A stretch of DNA of 64,000 nucleotides from Saccharothrix sp. ALI-22-I (GCF_001984175.1 NZ_MTQP01000050.1:62001-126000); one strand, 5' to 3'. Shown: positions 1-9,466, counted from the first letter of the stretch. The notes: generated from the letters alone by a model not told the origin. A program made the numbers and translations.

Positions 1-131
1 TCGTCCGCGATAACCCTGATCTAGGGCGGCCGCGGCACATTGTGACGATGTCTGTTCCCGGTAATCGGACCGAGCCGTCCTCCATGCGGTGACGTCTAAC
101 GTGCGGAGGCAGGCGTTGACAAGTCATCGAA

Positions 132-982
132 CGTTATTCAGAAGTCACCAGCCGAAGCGGTAGTGCTTGAGGCTGGTGACGATGCGGATGATCGTTGGTG
201 GTTCGGTCAGGCGGGCGTGGTAGCCGGTGGCGAGGATCTTCCAGTTCTTCAGGTGGGCGATGGCCTGCTCGACGGCCCACCGGATCTGGTTGACTCTGCG
301 GTTGTGGATCTTGTCCTGCGGGGGTGTGCTGGTGTGGCCGGGGCGTTTGCGGCGGGGCCGGATCGCGGTGGTGCCCAGGTCGCCGAGGGACTGCGTGTCG
401 ACCAAGAGGGTGTCGTAGCCGGCGGTGGTGAAGGCGTGCCGGTCATGGGTGCGGCCTTCGACTGGGTCGGCGACGTGCAGCAGGGTGCCGGGATCTGCAG
501 GCTCAGGCCGTGTCTGCGGTGTTTGCCGTTGTAGTCGGTCTTGAATCGGCCGGTGAGACCAGGATGCCGTCGACGATGACGACCCGGCCGCGCAGTGCCT
601 ACGGTATCAGCGGGGTGTGCAGGCAGATGCCCTGGCCGAGCAGTGGTGCGATGCGGCAGAAGACCCGCGACACGGTGGCTTGGGAGACGCCGAACAGGTC
701 CGCCGCGAGGGTTTGGGGCAGGTTGTGGCGCAGCAGGAGCAGGGTGAGTTGCACCGAGCGGCGCAGGTCCAGTGCCGGAGGGCGCCCTGTCGGGCGGCCC
801 GGGGTGTTTGTGATCTGCTCGATCCGGGCGACCAACTCCCGGATCTGGTCGCGGTCGAGTCCAGTCGGAGACTGGTAGCGCAACAGTCCCGCCTCGTGGT
901 GGATCGTTTCTGTGAAGGGAAACCGATCCTACCCGGACGGGGCTGTTGCGCTGTCGGCCAAGCTCAGAGGTTCTGAATAACG
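132..982 (-). mobile_element. IS5-family (DDE_Tnp_4 type) insertion sequence, degenerate
   Basis: The element is bounded by perfect 12-bp terminal inverted repeats: CGTTATTCAGAA at 132-143 and its reverse complement at 971-982. Inside lies one broken transposase on the minus strand. I could not identify a convincing target duplication from the immediate flanks. The element forms the left edge of a larger zone of mobile-element debris that continues to about 18 kb. It cannot transpose with its own enzyme, but the intact ends could still be used in trans. Confidence 0.8.
145..883 (-). pseudogene. IS5-family transposase, frameshifted
   Basis: The N-terminal part (883 down to 600, 94 codons) has a helix-turn-helix region with the stretch LFGVSQATVSRVFCRIAPLL, typical of IS5-group DDE transposases, and then meets a TAG at about 600-602. 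The catalytic part continues in other frames: VVIVDG, then the words GKHRRHGLSLQ, then VDTQSLGDLG and the C-terminal WAVEQAIAHLKNWKILATGY (405 down to 145). At least two frame changes plus the stop separate these pieces. The family normally has a single reading frame of about 250-280 residues, so this is a dead copy. Confidence 0.8.
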
Positions 983-997
983 ATTATTGGCATCCGA

Positions 998-2536
998 TTA
1001 ATCCTGATCCCAGGCAGTAATTCCTTTGATGACTATTTCGTGTATTTTCTTAGTGCCCTGGGTGGGGTTGTCAGCTACATCATCGGAACTTTCGCTATTC
1101 TTCGCCTCATTGTCATCGTCAATGACGATCTGGCGCCATCTGCCTTCCAAGCCCTCGACGTCGACGTGTTGGTCGGATACGCGCAAGCCAGGCGGTAGTA
1201 TGCGGTGCTTCTCGATATCCTTGAACAAGCATCCGTCGATTGAAAGCTCGCCGTCGAACCGCGCATTTAGGTAGACTTCCCCGCTGAACCGTGCTGCGTA
1301 AGAAAATTCATCTTCCAAATTGTCGGTACGTTTCGTGCTGAACGAGGGTCCGCCTAGATATAAATTTCCGGAAAAAAGGGCCAGGCCGACGAACCATGCA
1401 CCTTGGAATATGGCGGCTTGGTTGAAAAGGGCTCCGGTGAAGAATGTTGCTGTACCGAACCGTGCAGCGCTGAAGTCGGCATCTCCATCGAAGTGTGTCT
1501 CGTAGAATACTGCCCGTTCGTCAAACTTTGTCCGGAAGAACCGAACATTTTTGGAGAATCGCGCGTTGCCGAATGAGGCGAGGCTTTCGAATCGCACATT
1601 ATCGAAGGCAGGCGATTCATTAAATCTCGTCCCGACGAACAGTGCGTCTCCAGTGAAATTCGCTTTGTGAAATGTGCAGCCGGAGTCGAAAATGGCGGAG
1701 CTTGCCGTGAATGAGCGTAGCCTGCATTTGCTCAGGTCGAAGTCGACGAGAAGGGCACCGGAGAGATTGAGATCGATGTCGGGCCAGAAGGAGGTGGCGG
1801 GGACAGTTGGGTTGTCGCCGGGCCGCAGATGCTCGCGGAGGATCCGCTGGGCCGCGACGCGGACTTCGCGTTCTTGGACCCGCCGATGATGGTCGGCGAG
1901 GACGTCGTCTCCATTGCCGGGCGCGTCGGTAGGCGCGTCGAACGGCATCCGCAAGTACGCGCACAGCACATTGACGATGGTCTGCCGCTGGTGTGGGTTG
2001 TCCTGGGCGAGACGTTCCAGTGCGTAGAGTCCGGCGAGTCGGACCGGGGCTTTTTCGCTGCCGAGCTGTTCGGATGCCTTGGTATAGAGTTCGGTAATGC
2101 GTTGGGCCTCTGCGTGTTCGCGGGTGTCCACGGCGGCTTGCGCGGCGAGGTCGTGGGTCCGTTGGGCGGCGACTTCGGTGTGGTCCTGGGCGCGGTCGCG
2201 CTGCACGAGTTCAGCCGCACGGTTGCGCAGTTCGGCGTGCCGGACCTGAAGTTCCAGTTCTTGGGTGCGTTGACGGCGCGAGGCGAGGTAGAGGGTGATC
2301 ACACCGCCTCCGGCAGCGGCTACGGCGGCGCCGATCTTGACCACGTCCAGCAACGCAGTGACCCGCTGGTCGGTGCCGGTGAACGAGGCGCTAGCTACCC
2401 ACGCCCACATCCGCCACGTTGTCAGGCCGGTGACGAGCAGGACGAAGGCCGTTGCCATTGGAATGGTCCAGCGGCGCATAGTTCGCGCCGGATGCCGGTC
2501 GGGCGGTCCCGATAAGGGAGGCGGGGTGTCGGTCAT
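998..2536 (-). CDS. membrane protein with C-terminal pentapeptide repeats
   Basis: A 512-residue protein from the ATG at 2536. Two transmembrane helices (about residues 27-48 and 66-85) are followed by an Arg/Glu/Gln-rich helical region (90-150), a helical segment around ITELYTKASEQLGSEKAPVR (147-200), and a run of pentapeptide repeats (about 275-395) with the usual A/F-centred pattern (ANFTG, ARFSK, TKFDE, THFDG, ARFGT). Pentapeptide repeats fold as a right-handed quadrilateral beta helix and mostly mediate protein contacts. The soluble part probably faces the cytoplasm. Alternative starts exist upstream (ATG 2554, GTG 2596); none has a strong ribosome site. It lies between two mobile-element remnants, so it may be cargo. 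Function unknown. Confidence 0.75.
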   Translation of the reverse strand: MTDTPPPLSGPPDRHPARTMRRWTIPMATAFVLLVTGLTTWRMWAWVASASFTGTDQRVTALLDVVKIGAAVAAAGGGVITLYLASRRQRTQELELQVRHAELRNRAAELVQRDRAQDHTEVAAQRTHDLAAQAAVDTREHAEAQRITELYTKASEQLGSEKAPVRLAGLYALERLAQDNPHQRQTIVNVLCAYLRMPFDAPTDAPGNGDDVLADHHRRVQEREVRVAAQRILREHLRPGDNPTVPATSFWPDIDLNLSGALLVDFDLSKCRLRSFTASSAIFDSGCTFHKANFTGDALFVGTRFNESPAFDNVRFESLASFGNARFSKNVRFFRTKFDERAVFYETHFDGDADFSAARFGTATFFTGALFNQAAIFQGAWFVGLALFSGNLYLGGPSFSTKRTDNLEDEFSYAARFSGEVYLNARFDGELSIDGCLFKDIEKHRILPPGLRVSDQHVDVEGLEGRWRQIVIDDDNEAKNSESSDDVADNPTQGTKKIHEIVIKGITAWDQD

Positions 2537-2779
2537 CGGTGCATGATGCCGCATGCCGCGTCGGCGGCCTTTGTGGGGGTGCCAAGGGATCAGCACGGTC
2601 CTGAGATTCTTCTTCGGAGCAACTGATACAGAGCACGGCCGTTCTCTGAAGGTGTGAGTGATTCACATTCGAGCTGAGTCGCTGTGGAACTGTGACACCT
2701 TTGCACGAACTGGGACAACGGTGTGGGCCTGTGTCATTCGGCTAAGGCCGACCGAGGCAGAGCGCGTCTTGCCGACGAA

Positions 2780-2836
2780 TCCGCAAGGTAGGTCCGAACA
2801 CTTCAGGTGTCACGGTACTCGGACCTACCTTGCGGA
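2780..2836 (+). repeat. palindromic end-like repeat A (Tn7-like family)
   Basis: Arms TCCGCAAGGTAGGTCCGAA (2780-2798) and its inverse at 2818-2836 match at 18 of 19 positions across a 19-base loop. The right arm is followed directly by CCGCAGGTCA, the tail shared with the other copies. Further half-sites of the type GTTGGCGGG and TGTCCGG follow to about 2960, just before the first tnsA. The 2537-2999 stretch holds no other gene that I can see. Most likely a transposase-binding array at an element end. Confidence 0.7.
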
Positions 2837-2999
2837 CCGCAGGTCAATAGCTTGGTCACCCGCAAGGTTCGATCGGAACGGACACCAATTGTCGTGTCCG
2901 GGCGAAGATGGCGGAGTCCGGCATAGTTGGCGGGCCGGTTGGCGGGTGTCCGGGAAACATGGCGGGCAGGGTGAGACTGACTGGTCGGTGACCGGGAGA

Positions 3000-3761
3000 A
3001 TGCCCCCCGTGCCCAAGCTTGATCTTGTCCCTGGGGACGCCCCGGCCGCGGTCGTCGGCGGCTTCGAGTTCTCGTACGTCAGTCAGGACGGCTTACAGCG
3101 GATTCCTCCGACGGACGCGGGGTTGGTGCTGTTCGAGTCGTGTTCACCGGTGCGCACGTTCCCGTCGTGGAAGGGGCAGCGCCATCACGTGGGGCAGTGG
3201 TGGACTGCCACGACCGGCACGTTGGTGGGCTACGAGTCCTGGCTGGAGCGCGACCGCCTAGTGCTGCTGGACTTCGATCACCACGTGGTCGGTATCGCCT
3301 CGCAGCCGTTCTGGCTGTTCTTCGACGCCCCGAACGGCAAGCGTCGCTCGCACGCGCCGGACTACTTCGCTCGCCTCGCCGACGGCTCCGCGCTGGTGCT
3401 GGACTGCCGTCCGGCCGAGCGGATCAAGCCGAAGGACCAGGTCGCGTTCGACGCGACCAGGCAGGCCTGCGCCTTGCTCGGCTGGCGCTACGAAGTCGTC
3501 GACGCGCCGGCGTCGGCGCTGCTGGCCAACGTCCGCTGGTTGTAGGGTTACCGGCATCCCCGCCACGACCTCCCGGAGATCTCCACCGCGCTGCGCGCGG
3601 TGTTCGCGCACCCGACCGGACTGCTGGACGGCGCCGCGCAGGTTGGCGACCCGATCGCCGTGCTGCCGGTGCTGTTCCACCTGCTCTGGTGGCGAGAGCT
3701 GCACGTCGAGCTGTCGCTGCCGCTGCACATCGACGCGATCGTGGCGGCGGTGAGCGCCTGA
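3000..3761 (+). pseudogene. tnsA: TnsA-like transposon endonuclease, copy 1, nonsense-mutated
   Basis: TnsA makes the 5'-strand cuts at the ends of Tn7-like transposons. From the ATG at 3000 (preceded by GGGAG) the frame reads LDLVPGD, YESWLERDRLVLLDFD, the PD-(D/E)xK-like segment SHAPDYFARLADGSALVLD and IKPKDQVAFDATRQA, then stops at a TAG at 3543-3545. The same frame carries on afterwards with GYRHPRHDLPEI and LPVLFHLLWWRELH to a TGA at 3759-3761, exactly as in the second copy at 9467, so a sense codon has become a stop. About 70 C-terminal residues are lost. The old stop overlaps the tnsB start. Confidence 0.82.
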
Positions 3762-4876
3762 TGACCGCATCGCGGCCGGTGCTGAGGGTCGGCGACCGGG
3801 TCGGCTTCGACGGCGACGAACACCTCGTCACGGGGCTGGCGGGCACGCAGGTGCGGCTGCGCTCCGACTCCGGTGCGGGGCAGGTCGTCCTGGCCGGGCA
3901 CCTGATGGCGGCGCCGGACTTCGAGCTGCTCGACACGGCCGAGTTGCCCGAGGTCGAGCCGTTCGGGCTGCTGGAATCACTGCCCGCCGAGGTCGTCGCC
4001 GAGGCCGAACGGTGGCGCGATCACCCCGTCGAGGTCGAGACCGGGCTGCCTCCGAACCCGGATCCGGGCGCGCGGCCGCGTCCTGGCTACGACCCGCTGA
4101 CCACGACGTTGGCCGAGCGCCAGCGCACCAAGGCCGCCGAGCTCGGCGTCGGGCTGCGCACCGTCGAGCGCAAGCGCGCCCACTACACCGCGCAGGGGTC
4201 GTGGGGCCTGGTCGACCAGCGCGCCGCGCGCACTTTCGACGCCGCCGGCCAGGCCGACGCGCGCCTCGTCGAGGTCTTGCGCGAGCTGATCACGGCCGAG
4301 ACCGACGCGTCCACGGGCACCCGGTCGCGGTTGATGCGGCGCGCGATCAATCGGGTCGAGCAGCTGCACGGCGCCGGAGTGGTGCCGCTGCCGGGCAGGA
4401 CCGCGTTCTACGCGCCGATCGGACGCCTGTCGGCCGGGCGGCACACGTTCGGCTCGGCGGTGACCCGCCGGCAGTTGGCCAACCGGCCCGACGGCGTGTT
4501 CACCGCGACGCTCGCGGCGCGGCCCGGTGAGCAGGTCCCAATCGACTCCACGCCGATCGACGTCCGAGTGTTCGCGGCCGACGGGGTCCCGGTCCGGGCG
4601 GATCTGACGATCGCCGTCGACGTCGCCACCCGCACGATCTGCGCCGTGGTGCTGCGGCCGGTCGGCACCAAGGCCGTCGACGCCTCGCTGCTGCTGGCCA
4701 AGATGCTGGTCCCGGAACCGATGCGACCCGGCTGGGCCGACGCGCTGCGGATGTCGGCGTCCCGGCTGCCGCACGAGCGGCTGCTCGACGTCGACGCACG
4801 GATGTGGGAAGCCGCGGCTCGGCCGGTCATCGTTCCCGAGCAGGTCGTGATCGACCACGGGAAGGTGTTCGTCTCT
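3761..4876 (+). pseudogene. tnsB: TnsB-like DDE transposase, copy 1, 3'-truncated
   Basis: Starts at the ATG at 3761, overlapping the TGA of the upstream tnsA. Visible parts are an N-terminal domain, a helix-turn-helix segment (LGVGLRTVERKRAHY, WGLVDQRAARTF), and the retroviral-integrase core with the first Asp in PIDSTPIDVRV and the second in VIVPEQVVIDHGKVF. Homology to copy 2 stops at about 4876, just after the second Asp. The catalytic Glu and the C-terminal domain are missing. The open frame runs on to 5032 through unrelated DNA that belongs to a neighbouring hydrolase on the other strand. A deletion or nested insertion removed the 3' part; the product would be inactive. Confidence 0.82.
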
Positions 4877-4923
4877 TCGTACACGCGTGTGGTCAGGCAT
4901 GCGTCTGTGCCGATCTGGCGAGG

Positions 4924-5658
4924 TCAGGAGACGGCCGCGTCGAGGAGGTCGGCTAGTTCGGCGGGCGCCGAGAGCATCGGCCAATGCCCCGTGGGCAGGT
5001 CGAAACGCCGCCATGGCGGCTGGTTCAGGTAGGCGAGCATCGGAATCCCGGCATCGAGCAGGGCCTTGAAGTCGTGGCAGGCGATCAGGACACGGTCCAC
5101 TCCGGGACCAGGGTCGGTAGGGTCGGCGAGGCGCTGGGTGTAGGTGCCGAACGGATGCGGAGTGGCACGCGCAAGCAGACGTTCCCGCTCGGGCTCGTCG
5201 AGTCCGTCGAGGCTGTTGGACATGCCGAGAATGTCGATCGGCGGCATTGCCAGCTGCCACCCGTCCCCGAGGGCGGTGACCTGCTGACGCAGCTGGTCGA
5301 CTACCTGCGGTGGCATGAGGTCGAGCATGCACATGCCCGGGGCGAACGGGGCGCTGTCCACGTAGACCACGCGCTCCAGCCGGTCGCCGAGGCGTCCCGC
5401 GGCCCCGGTGACCGGAGCGGCTGCGTAGCTGTGGGCGACCAAGGTGATGTCACGCAGGTCGTGCCGCTCGACCAGATCGGTGATGTCGCTGATGTGGGTG
5501 TTCAGGTCCGTCTGGGGTCCGCCCAGGTCGGCCCGCTCGGCCAGGCCCGTCAGCGTCACCGATACCGCAGTGTGGCCGCGCTCCCGCAGAGCGCGAGCAG
5601 TCTCTTCCCAGGCCCATGCCCCGAGCCAGGCGCCGGGAACCAATACGAAGGTAGCCAT
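4924..5658 (-). CDS. alpha/beta fold hydrolase (EstC-like)
   Basis: 244 residues, full length for the small salicylate-esterase/hydroxynitrile-lyase-like branch of alpha/beta hydrolases. The N-terminus MATFVLVPGAWLGAWAW is the typical first strand and oxyanion region. The nucleophile lies in LVAHSYAAAPV, an acid is probably in the DPTDPG/DRVLIACHD region, and the catalytic His is in LPTGHWPM near the end. It hydrolyses an unknown small ester or amide in the cytoplasm. It is divergent from a WYL-domain regulator 80 bases away, a common regulator/target pairing. Its 3' end is only 48 bases from the scar of the truncated tnsB. Confidence 0.85.
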   Translation of the reverse strand: MATFVLVPGAWLGAWAWEETARALRERGHTAVSVTLTGLAERADLGGPQTDLNTHISDITDLVERHDLRDITLVAHSYAAAPVTGAAGRLGDRLERVVYVDSAPFAPGMCMLDLMPPQVVDQLRQQVTALGDGWQLAMPPIDILGMSNSLDGLDEPERERLLARATPHPFGTYTQRLADPTDPGPGVDRVLIACHDFKALLDAGIPMLAYLNQPPWRRFDLPTGHWPMLSAPAELADLLDAAVS

Positions 5659-5738
5659 GTGATCTCCCTGAAGTGCGGTGTTGCCCAGAGCGTAAGCTCA
5701 ATACAGGACACAATCCGCCCTAAAATGTTGAGTGATCC
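5659..5738. promoter_or_regulatory. divergent promoter region between hydrolase and WYL regulator
   Basis: This 80-base gap must hold both promoters. It is locally AT-richer than its surroundings; TAAAAT near 5723 is a candidate -10 element for the rightward regulator gene. I see no perfect operator palindrome. Control of the hydrolase by the regulator next door is inference from the arrangement. Confidence 0.4.
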
Positions 5739-6713
5739 ATGTCGCATCCCCTCACCCGTGTGCTGACGCTGCTGGAACTCCTCCAGTCCCACGCCCGACT
5801 CACCGGAGCCGAACTGGCCGACCGCCTTGGTACTGACGTCCGCACCGTGCGCCGATACACCGCGCACCTGCGGGACCTCGGTATCCCTGTGGAGGCAGAA
5901 CGCGGCCGCTACGGCGGCTACCGACTGGCCCGCGGATACCGAATGCCGCCATTGGTGCTCACCAACGACGAGGCACTCGCCGTTGTCCTGGGCCTGGTCG
6001 CCGCGGAACGCCTCGGCATGGGCACCACGGTGCTGGCCAGTGCGGGCGCCCTTGCGAAGATCGAGCGGGTGCTGCCGCAGGCGCTGCGCGAACCGCTCGC
6101 CGCCATCCGCGAATCCCTCGCATTCACCGGCAACGCCGTCATCGGGCAAGCCCCGGGGGCCGGCATCCTGCTCGCCCTGGCCCAAGCCGCCCGCATCTGC
6201 ACGACTGTCTGCATCGGCTACCAATCGTGGCGCCAGCAGCGCACCGAACGCGATGTCGATCCCTACGGTGTGGTCTTCCACAACGGCCGCTGGTACCTCG
6301 TCGGCCACGACCACCTCCGAGACACCCTGCGAACCTTCCGCGTCGACCGCATCGAATCCGTTACCTCCCAGGCCCGCGACTTCGCCGCCCCCAACGGCTT
6401 CGACCCCGTCGCCCACCTGACCTCGGCTCTGGCGCAGGTCCCCTACCACTGGCAAGTCGAGGTGACCATCCATGGACCCATCGACGCGATCGCCCGCCGA
6501 CTGCCCCGCTCGGTGGCAACTCTCACCGCCGACACCACTGGCGTCCTCATGCACGCCCGCGCAGAACGCCTGGACGGCATGGCTCACCTACTCGCCTCCC
6601 TGGAATGGCCATTCACCATCCACCGCCCCGACGAACTACGGCAAGCCCTCAAGACACTGGCCAGCCAGCTCGCTGAAGCCGCAGAGCGAGAACCGGGAGA
6701 ACGACGGCCGTAA
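5739..6713 (+). CDS. YafY-type HTH/WYL-domain transcriptional regulator
   Basis: 324 residues. An N-terminal DeoR-like winged helix (residues 1-60; LTGAELADRLGTDVRTVRRY) is followed by a central WYL domain around residues 155-210, with IGYQSWRQQRTERDVDPYGV and the NGRWYLVGHDHLRDTLRTFR segment, and a C-terminal WCX-like part. Proteins of this build bind DNA and are thought to sense nucleic acid or small ligands through the WYL domain; several control stress or catabolic genes. The divergent alpha/beta hydrolase is the obvious candidate target. Intact and full length. Just downstream lies palindromic repeat B, so the hydrolase/regulator pair may be transposon cargo. Confidence 0.88.
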   Translation: MSHPLTRVLTLLELLQSHARLTGAELADRLGTDVRTVRRYTAHLRDLGIPVEAERGRYGGYRLARGYRMPPLVLTNDEALAVVLGLVAAERLGMGTTVLASAGALAKIERVLPQALREPLAAIRESLAFTGNAVIGQAPGAGILLALAQAARICTTVCIGYQSWRQQRTERDVDPYGVVFHNGRWYLVGHDHLRDTLRTFRVDRIESVTSQARDFAAPNGFDPVAHLTSALAQVPYHWQVEVTIHGPIDAIARRLPRSVATLTADTTGVLMHARAERLDGMAHLLASLEWPFTIHRPDELRQALKTLASQLAEAAEREPGERRP

Positions 6714-7299
6714 CGCCGAACCTCATGCTCCTCGTGCCATACACGCGGACTGCACAACCCGCCTCGCTTGAAGCCAGCGGACGAACTGTCAAGCACAACA
6801 TTCCCAGCGCCGCGTCGAGCGGTGCGATCGCAGAATCCGCCAACTAGGTCCGGACAGACTGGCACTGCGGCCGTCCGGACCTAGTTGGCGGACCGCAGGT
6901 CAGCGACATCCAGGCCCGTCAACCTCGGTCGGACAGGACATCAGGTTTGTCCTGTCCGGTCGAACTTGTCGGTGTCCGGACCTACTTGTCGTGACGGTGT
7001 CGGTGTCCGGAGGTAGTTGTCGGGGGCAGTGAGGCGGCTGTCCGTTCTCAGCGGACCTTGCAGAGTCTCACAGCATCGCGCGCAGATCTGGCGGATTCTC
7101 AGGCGGCAGCGCATGTGACGGTCCGGTTGCCTGGTTTGTATCCGTCTGGGCTGATGTGGGTCTCATCCGATTTGGCGTTTCTCATCGGTCTCTGCCGAGT
7201 CCAGGGGAGCAGATCGCCGCCGCGAACGTCCGCTACTGCTGATGTGCGGACGTGGACGCGCGGAGTGTGGTGGTCAGCCGTTTTCGGCACTATGGCTTC
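6714..7299. other. gene-free stretch carrying repeat B and its tail
   Basis: The first 120 bases have no recognisable gene. Repeat B and a tail of half-sites fill 6836-7022. From 7023 to 7299 I see no conserved coding sequence; the last part probably holds the promoter of the GNAT gene. Confidence 0.6.
6836..7022 (+). repeat. palindromic end-like repeat B with extended binding-site array
   Basis: This is the most perfect copy. TCCGCCAACTAGGTCCGGA at 6836-6854 and its exact inverse at 6874-6892 form a 19-bp stem with a 19-base loop, followed by CCGCAGGTCAGCGAC. A further array follows: GGACAGGACA, TGTCCTGTCCGG (about 6947-6959), GTGTCCGGACCTACTTGTCG (6972-6991) and a related GTGTCCGGAGGTAGTTGTCG ending near 7022. 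Repeated short sites in alternating orientation are what TnsB-type transposases bind at element ends, so this is probably a complete end. Confidence 0.75.
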
Positions 7300-8307
7300 A
7301 TGGGGGTTGAGCTGTTCGACATCGCGGAAGCTGCGGAAGAAGACCTGCGGAGTGTTCACCGGGTGGTGCTGGCGGCGCAGGCGGTCGACCGACCGGACGA
7401 GGTGCCCGTGACGTTCGAGGCGCTCGTGGGGAGCATGCGGACCCCGCCGGCCGGGTTCGGTCCGCGCCGGTATTGGGTTGTGCGACGCGACGGCGGGATC
7501 GTGGCCGTCGCGTTCGTGAACCTCCCGGACGCGGAGAACGGCCATCTCGCGTTGGTGACGATCACGGTGCATCCGCGGCTGCGTCGCAGGGGGATCGGCA
7601 CGGCGTTCCTGCGGGACTTGCTGCCCCGGTTGGAAGGCCGGCCTGTCGTCGAGGGGTGGGAGATCACCAGCGGCGGCGCCGGTGAGCACTGGGCCGTCTC
7701 GGTGGGGTTCCGGGTCGTCAACACGATGGTTCTGCAGCTGTTGCCGGTGGCCGAGGTCGATCGGTCGACCTGGGACGTTGCGGTGCCCGCCGGTTATCGG
7801 GTCGAGGACTGGGTCGGCGCGGCGCCCGATGCACTGCTGGAGTCCTTCGCCCGCGCGCGGAACGCGTTGCGCGACGCCCCGTTCGGTGAGATCGACTTCC
7901 AGGCGCCGCTGTGGACCGGCGACCGGGTACGGGAGGCCGAGGCCGACCTGCGTGCCCGCGGTGTCGAGCAGCGGATGGTGGTGGCGGTGCACGAGGAATC
8001 CGGCGACGTCGTCGGCGTCACGGAGGTCGAGGTGCGGCCGCACCGGCCGCACTGGGCGTCGCAGCGGGAGACGTCGGTCCTGGGCGCACACCGCGGACAC
8101 GGGCTCGGCCGGTGCATCAAGGCGCACATGGCCCGGCGGTTGCTGACCGATCGACCCGACATCGAGCGTTTCTACACCACGACGAGCGCGGACAACACGC
8201 ACATGATCCGGGTCAACGAGGCGATCGGATACCGGACCGTCAGGACTCAGGTATCGGTGAAGCAGGACGTCACGGTACTGGCGGCCCACCCGAGGGTGCT
8301 CGGGTAG
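7300..8307 (+). CDS. double GNAT-domain N-acetyltransferase
   Basis: 335 residues from the ATG at 7300 (an in-frame start at 7252 is less likely). Two tandem GNAT domains are present. The first has the acetyl-CoA-binding signature VTVHPRLRRRGIGTAFLRDL at about residues 88-107. The second has a weaker version, VLGAHRGHGLGRCIKAHMAR, near residue 265. This two-domain build is common in actinobacterial acetyltransferases of unknown substrate, where often only one domain is active; here the first keeps the canonical R/Q-x-x-G-x-G/A motif. It lies between repeat B and the second transposon copy. Confidence 0.85.
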   Translation: MGVELFDIAEAAEEDLRSVHRVVLAAQAVDRPDEVPVTFEALVGSMRTPPAGFGPRRYWVVRRDGGIVAVAFVNLPDAENGHLALVTITVHPRLRRRGIGTAFLRDLLPRLEGRPVVEGWEITSGGAGEHWAVSVGFRVVNTMVLQLLPVAEVDRSTWDVAVPAGYRVEDWVGAAPDALLESFARARNALRDAPFGEIDFQAPLWTGDRVREAEADLRARGVEQRMVVAVHEESGDVVGVTEVEVRPHRPHWASQRETSVLGAHRGHGLGRCIKAHMARRLLTDRPDIERFYTTTSADNTHMIRVNEAIGYRTVRTQVSVKQDVTVLAAHPRVLG

Positions 8308-8367
8308 ACGAGGTGGTGAAGCCGGCCGACGGCAGGAGGGGCTGCGGGCCGGTCGCGGTTCGGTTGG

Positions 8368-9018
8368 TCATCCTCTCGTCGGTGTGGAGAGCGCGTCGAA
8401 CCAGGCGTTCGATCGTGTCGCCGGTTCGGGTGCGGGCGTGACGGTGACGCGGCGGTGGCGGATCGTGTCGACGCCTGCCGCGCGGGCGGCGGTGAGGTCG
8501 GAATCCGTGCCGCCGACGAACACGCACGACCGCACCGGGACGGCGCCGGCGTGGATCGCCGAGGTGACCAGGTCCGGGGCGGGCGGCAGGACTGCACGAT
8601 CCGGCCCGACACGCCCGACCAGACGGCGCACGTGCGCGTCCAGCCCGTGCAACACGAGGAACGTCCGGACCGCCACGACGTCCAGAGCGCCGACCACGGT
8701 GATCCGGGCCCCACCGGCGGCCAACGCGGCGAAGGCCTCGTGGACGCCGGGCACGACCCGTGCCGTGGCCACCACCTCGTGCTCGATCCGACACCACTGC
8801 GCGTACACGGCCCGCTCGGTGGCCGGGCCGATGGATCCCGCGTGGGCGAGGACCACGAACGGGTCCTCGGTACGCGCCACCTTCCGCGGCAACCGGTCCT
8901 CGGCCACCAGCGCCCGCAACCGACCGGCGATCGACCGCGTCGACAGCACCTCGGCGACCGGTCCGTCCAACGCCACCAGCACGTGATCGTGCTCCGCAAG
9001 CAGTTCTTCAGCACGCAC
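8368..9018 (-). CDS. HAD-superfamily hydrolase-like protein
   Basis: 216 residues from a GTG at 9018, chosen because AGGGGGAC lies just upstream. The N-terminus HDHVLVALDGPVAEVL corresponds to the HAD first motif, but the usual DxDG is reduced to ALDG, so the nucleophilic Asp is probably shifted or absent. Later segments fit the HAD fold: GARITVVGALD (motif II region), LPPAPDLV (Lys position not evident) and CVFVGGTDSDLTAARAAG (motif IV). A phosphatase-like fold with doubtful catalysis. It faces the double GNAT gene convergently across 60 bases. Confidence 0.7.
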   Translation of the reverse strand: MRAEELLAEHDHVLVALDGPVAEVLSTRSIAGRLRALVAEDRLPRKVARTEDPFVVLAHAGSIGPATERAVYAQWCRIEHEVVATARVVPGVHEAFAALAAGGARITVVGALDVVAVRTFLVLHGLDAHVRRLVGRVGPDRAVLPPAPDLVTSAIHAGAVPVRSCVFVGGTDSDLTAARAAGVDTIRHRRVTVTPAPEPATRSNAWFDALSTPTRG

Positions 9019-9218
9019 AACGTCCCCCTTCGGCTGCCCCGAAACCAGGATGCCGTCAACCGCGCTTCCTGTCAGTCGCCACCGCACACGGCGACTCCGG
9101 CTGCGCGGCACGACCGGGAGGCGGACCGGTCACGACCAACGTCTGTCTATGCCGCGAAGCGGGTGCTGCCTGCCGACGTGGAACGATCTCCGTTCCGCCT
9201 GGTCAGCCCCCGAAAACT

Positions 9219-9384
9219 GCCATCTCAACTGAGACGACGCCGAATCGCGTCTCACCGAAGCTGTCACGACCCAGGTCAGAGAGCACCCGCCAGGACATGA
9301 TCATTGAGACGCCGGCCGCCGGGCCGACTCGGCTGGCAAACGCAGGGCATGCCGTCCATCCGCTCCGTCTCAACGGAAATGTCC
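9219..9384. repeat. four-copy binding-site array upstream of tnsA copy 2
   Basis: Four copies of GTCTCA-N8-GTC (one ends GGC) occur in both orientations. On the plus strand GTCTCA begins at 9249 and 9367; on the minus strand it is read as TGAGAC at about 9230-9235 and 9305-9310. Each has the same 8-base spacer. The array ends about 80 bases before tnsA. This differs from the TCCGCCAA-type repeats elsewhere in the zone and probably marks the left end of a second transposon lineage. The rest of 9019-9466 holds no gene that I recognise. Confidence 0.6.
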
Positions 9385-9466
9385 ATCCCCAGTTCAGAGG
9401 CCCGGCTCCCCGACACGATGGATGAGAACGGACAGCGGCGCTCGCGCCGTCCGCCAGAATGCCGCC

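Noticed and set aside
1-131. A gene at the left edge
   Set aside because: No frame with a start and domain; too short before the IS end.
132-982. Active IS element
   Set aside because: The transposase has an internal stop and frame changes, though the ends are intact.
3977-5332. Long 451-codon minus-strand frame opposite tnsB1
   Set aside because: Low-complexity Arg/Pro/Ala composition typical of an antisense shadow in GC-rich DNA; the plus strand carries recognised domains.
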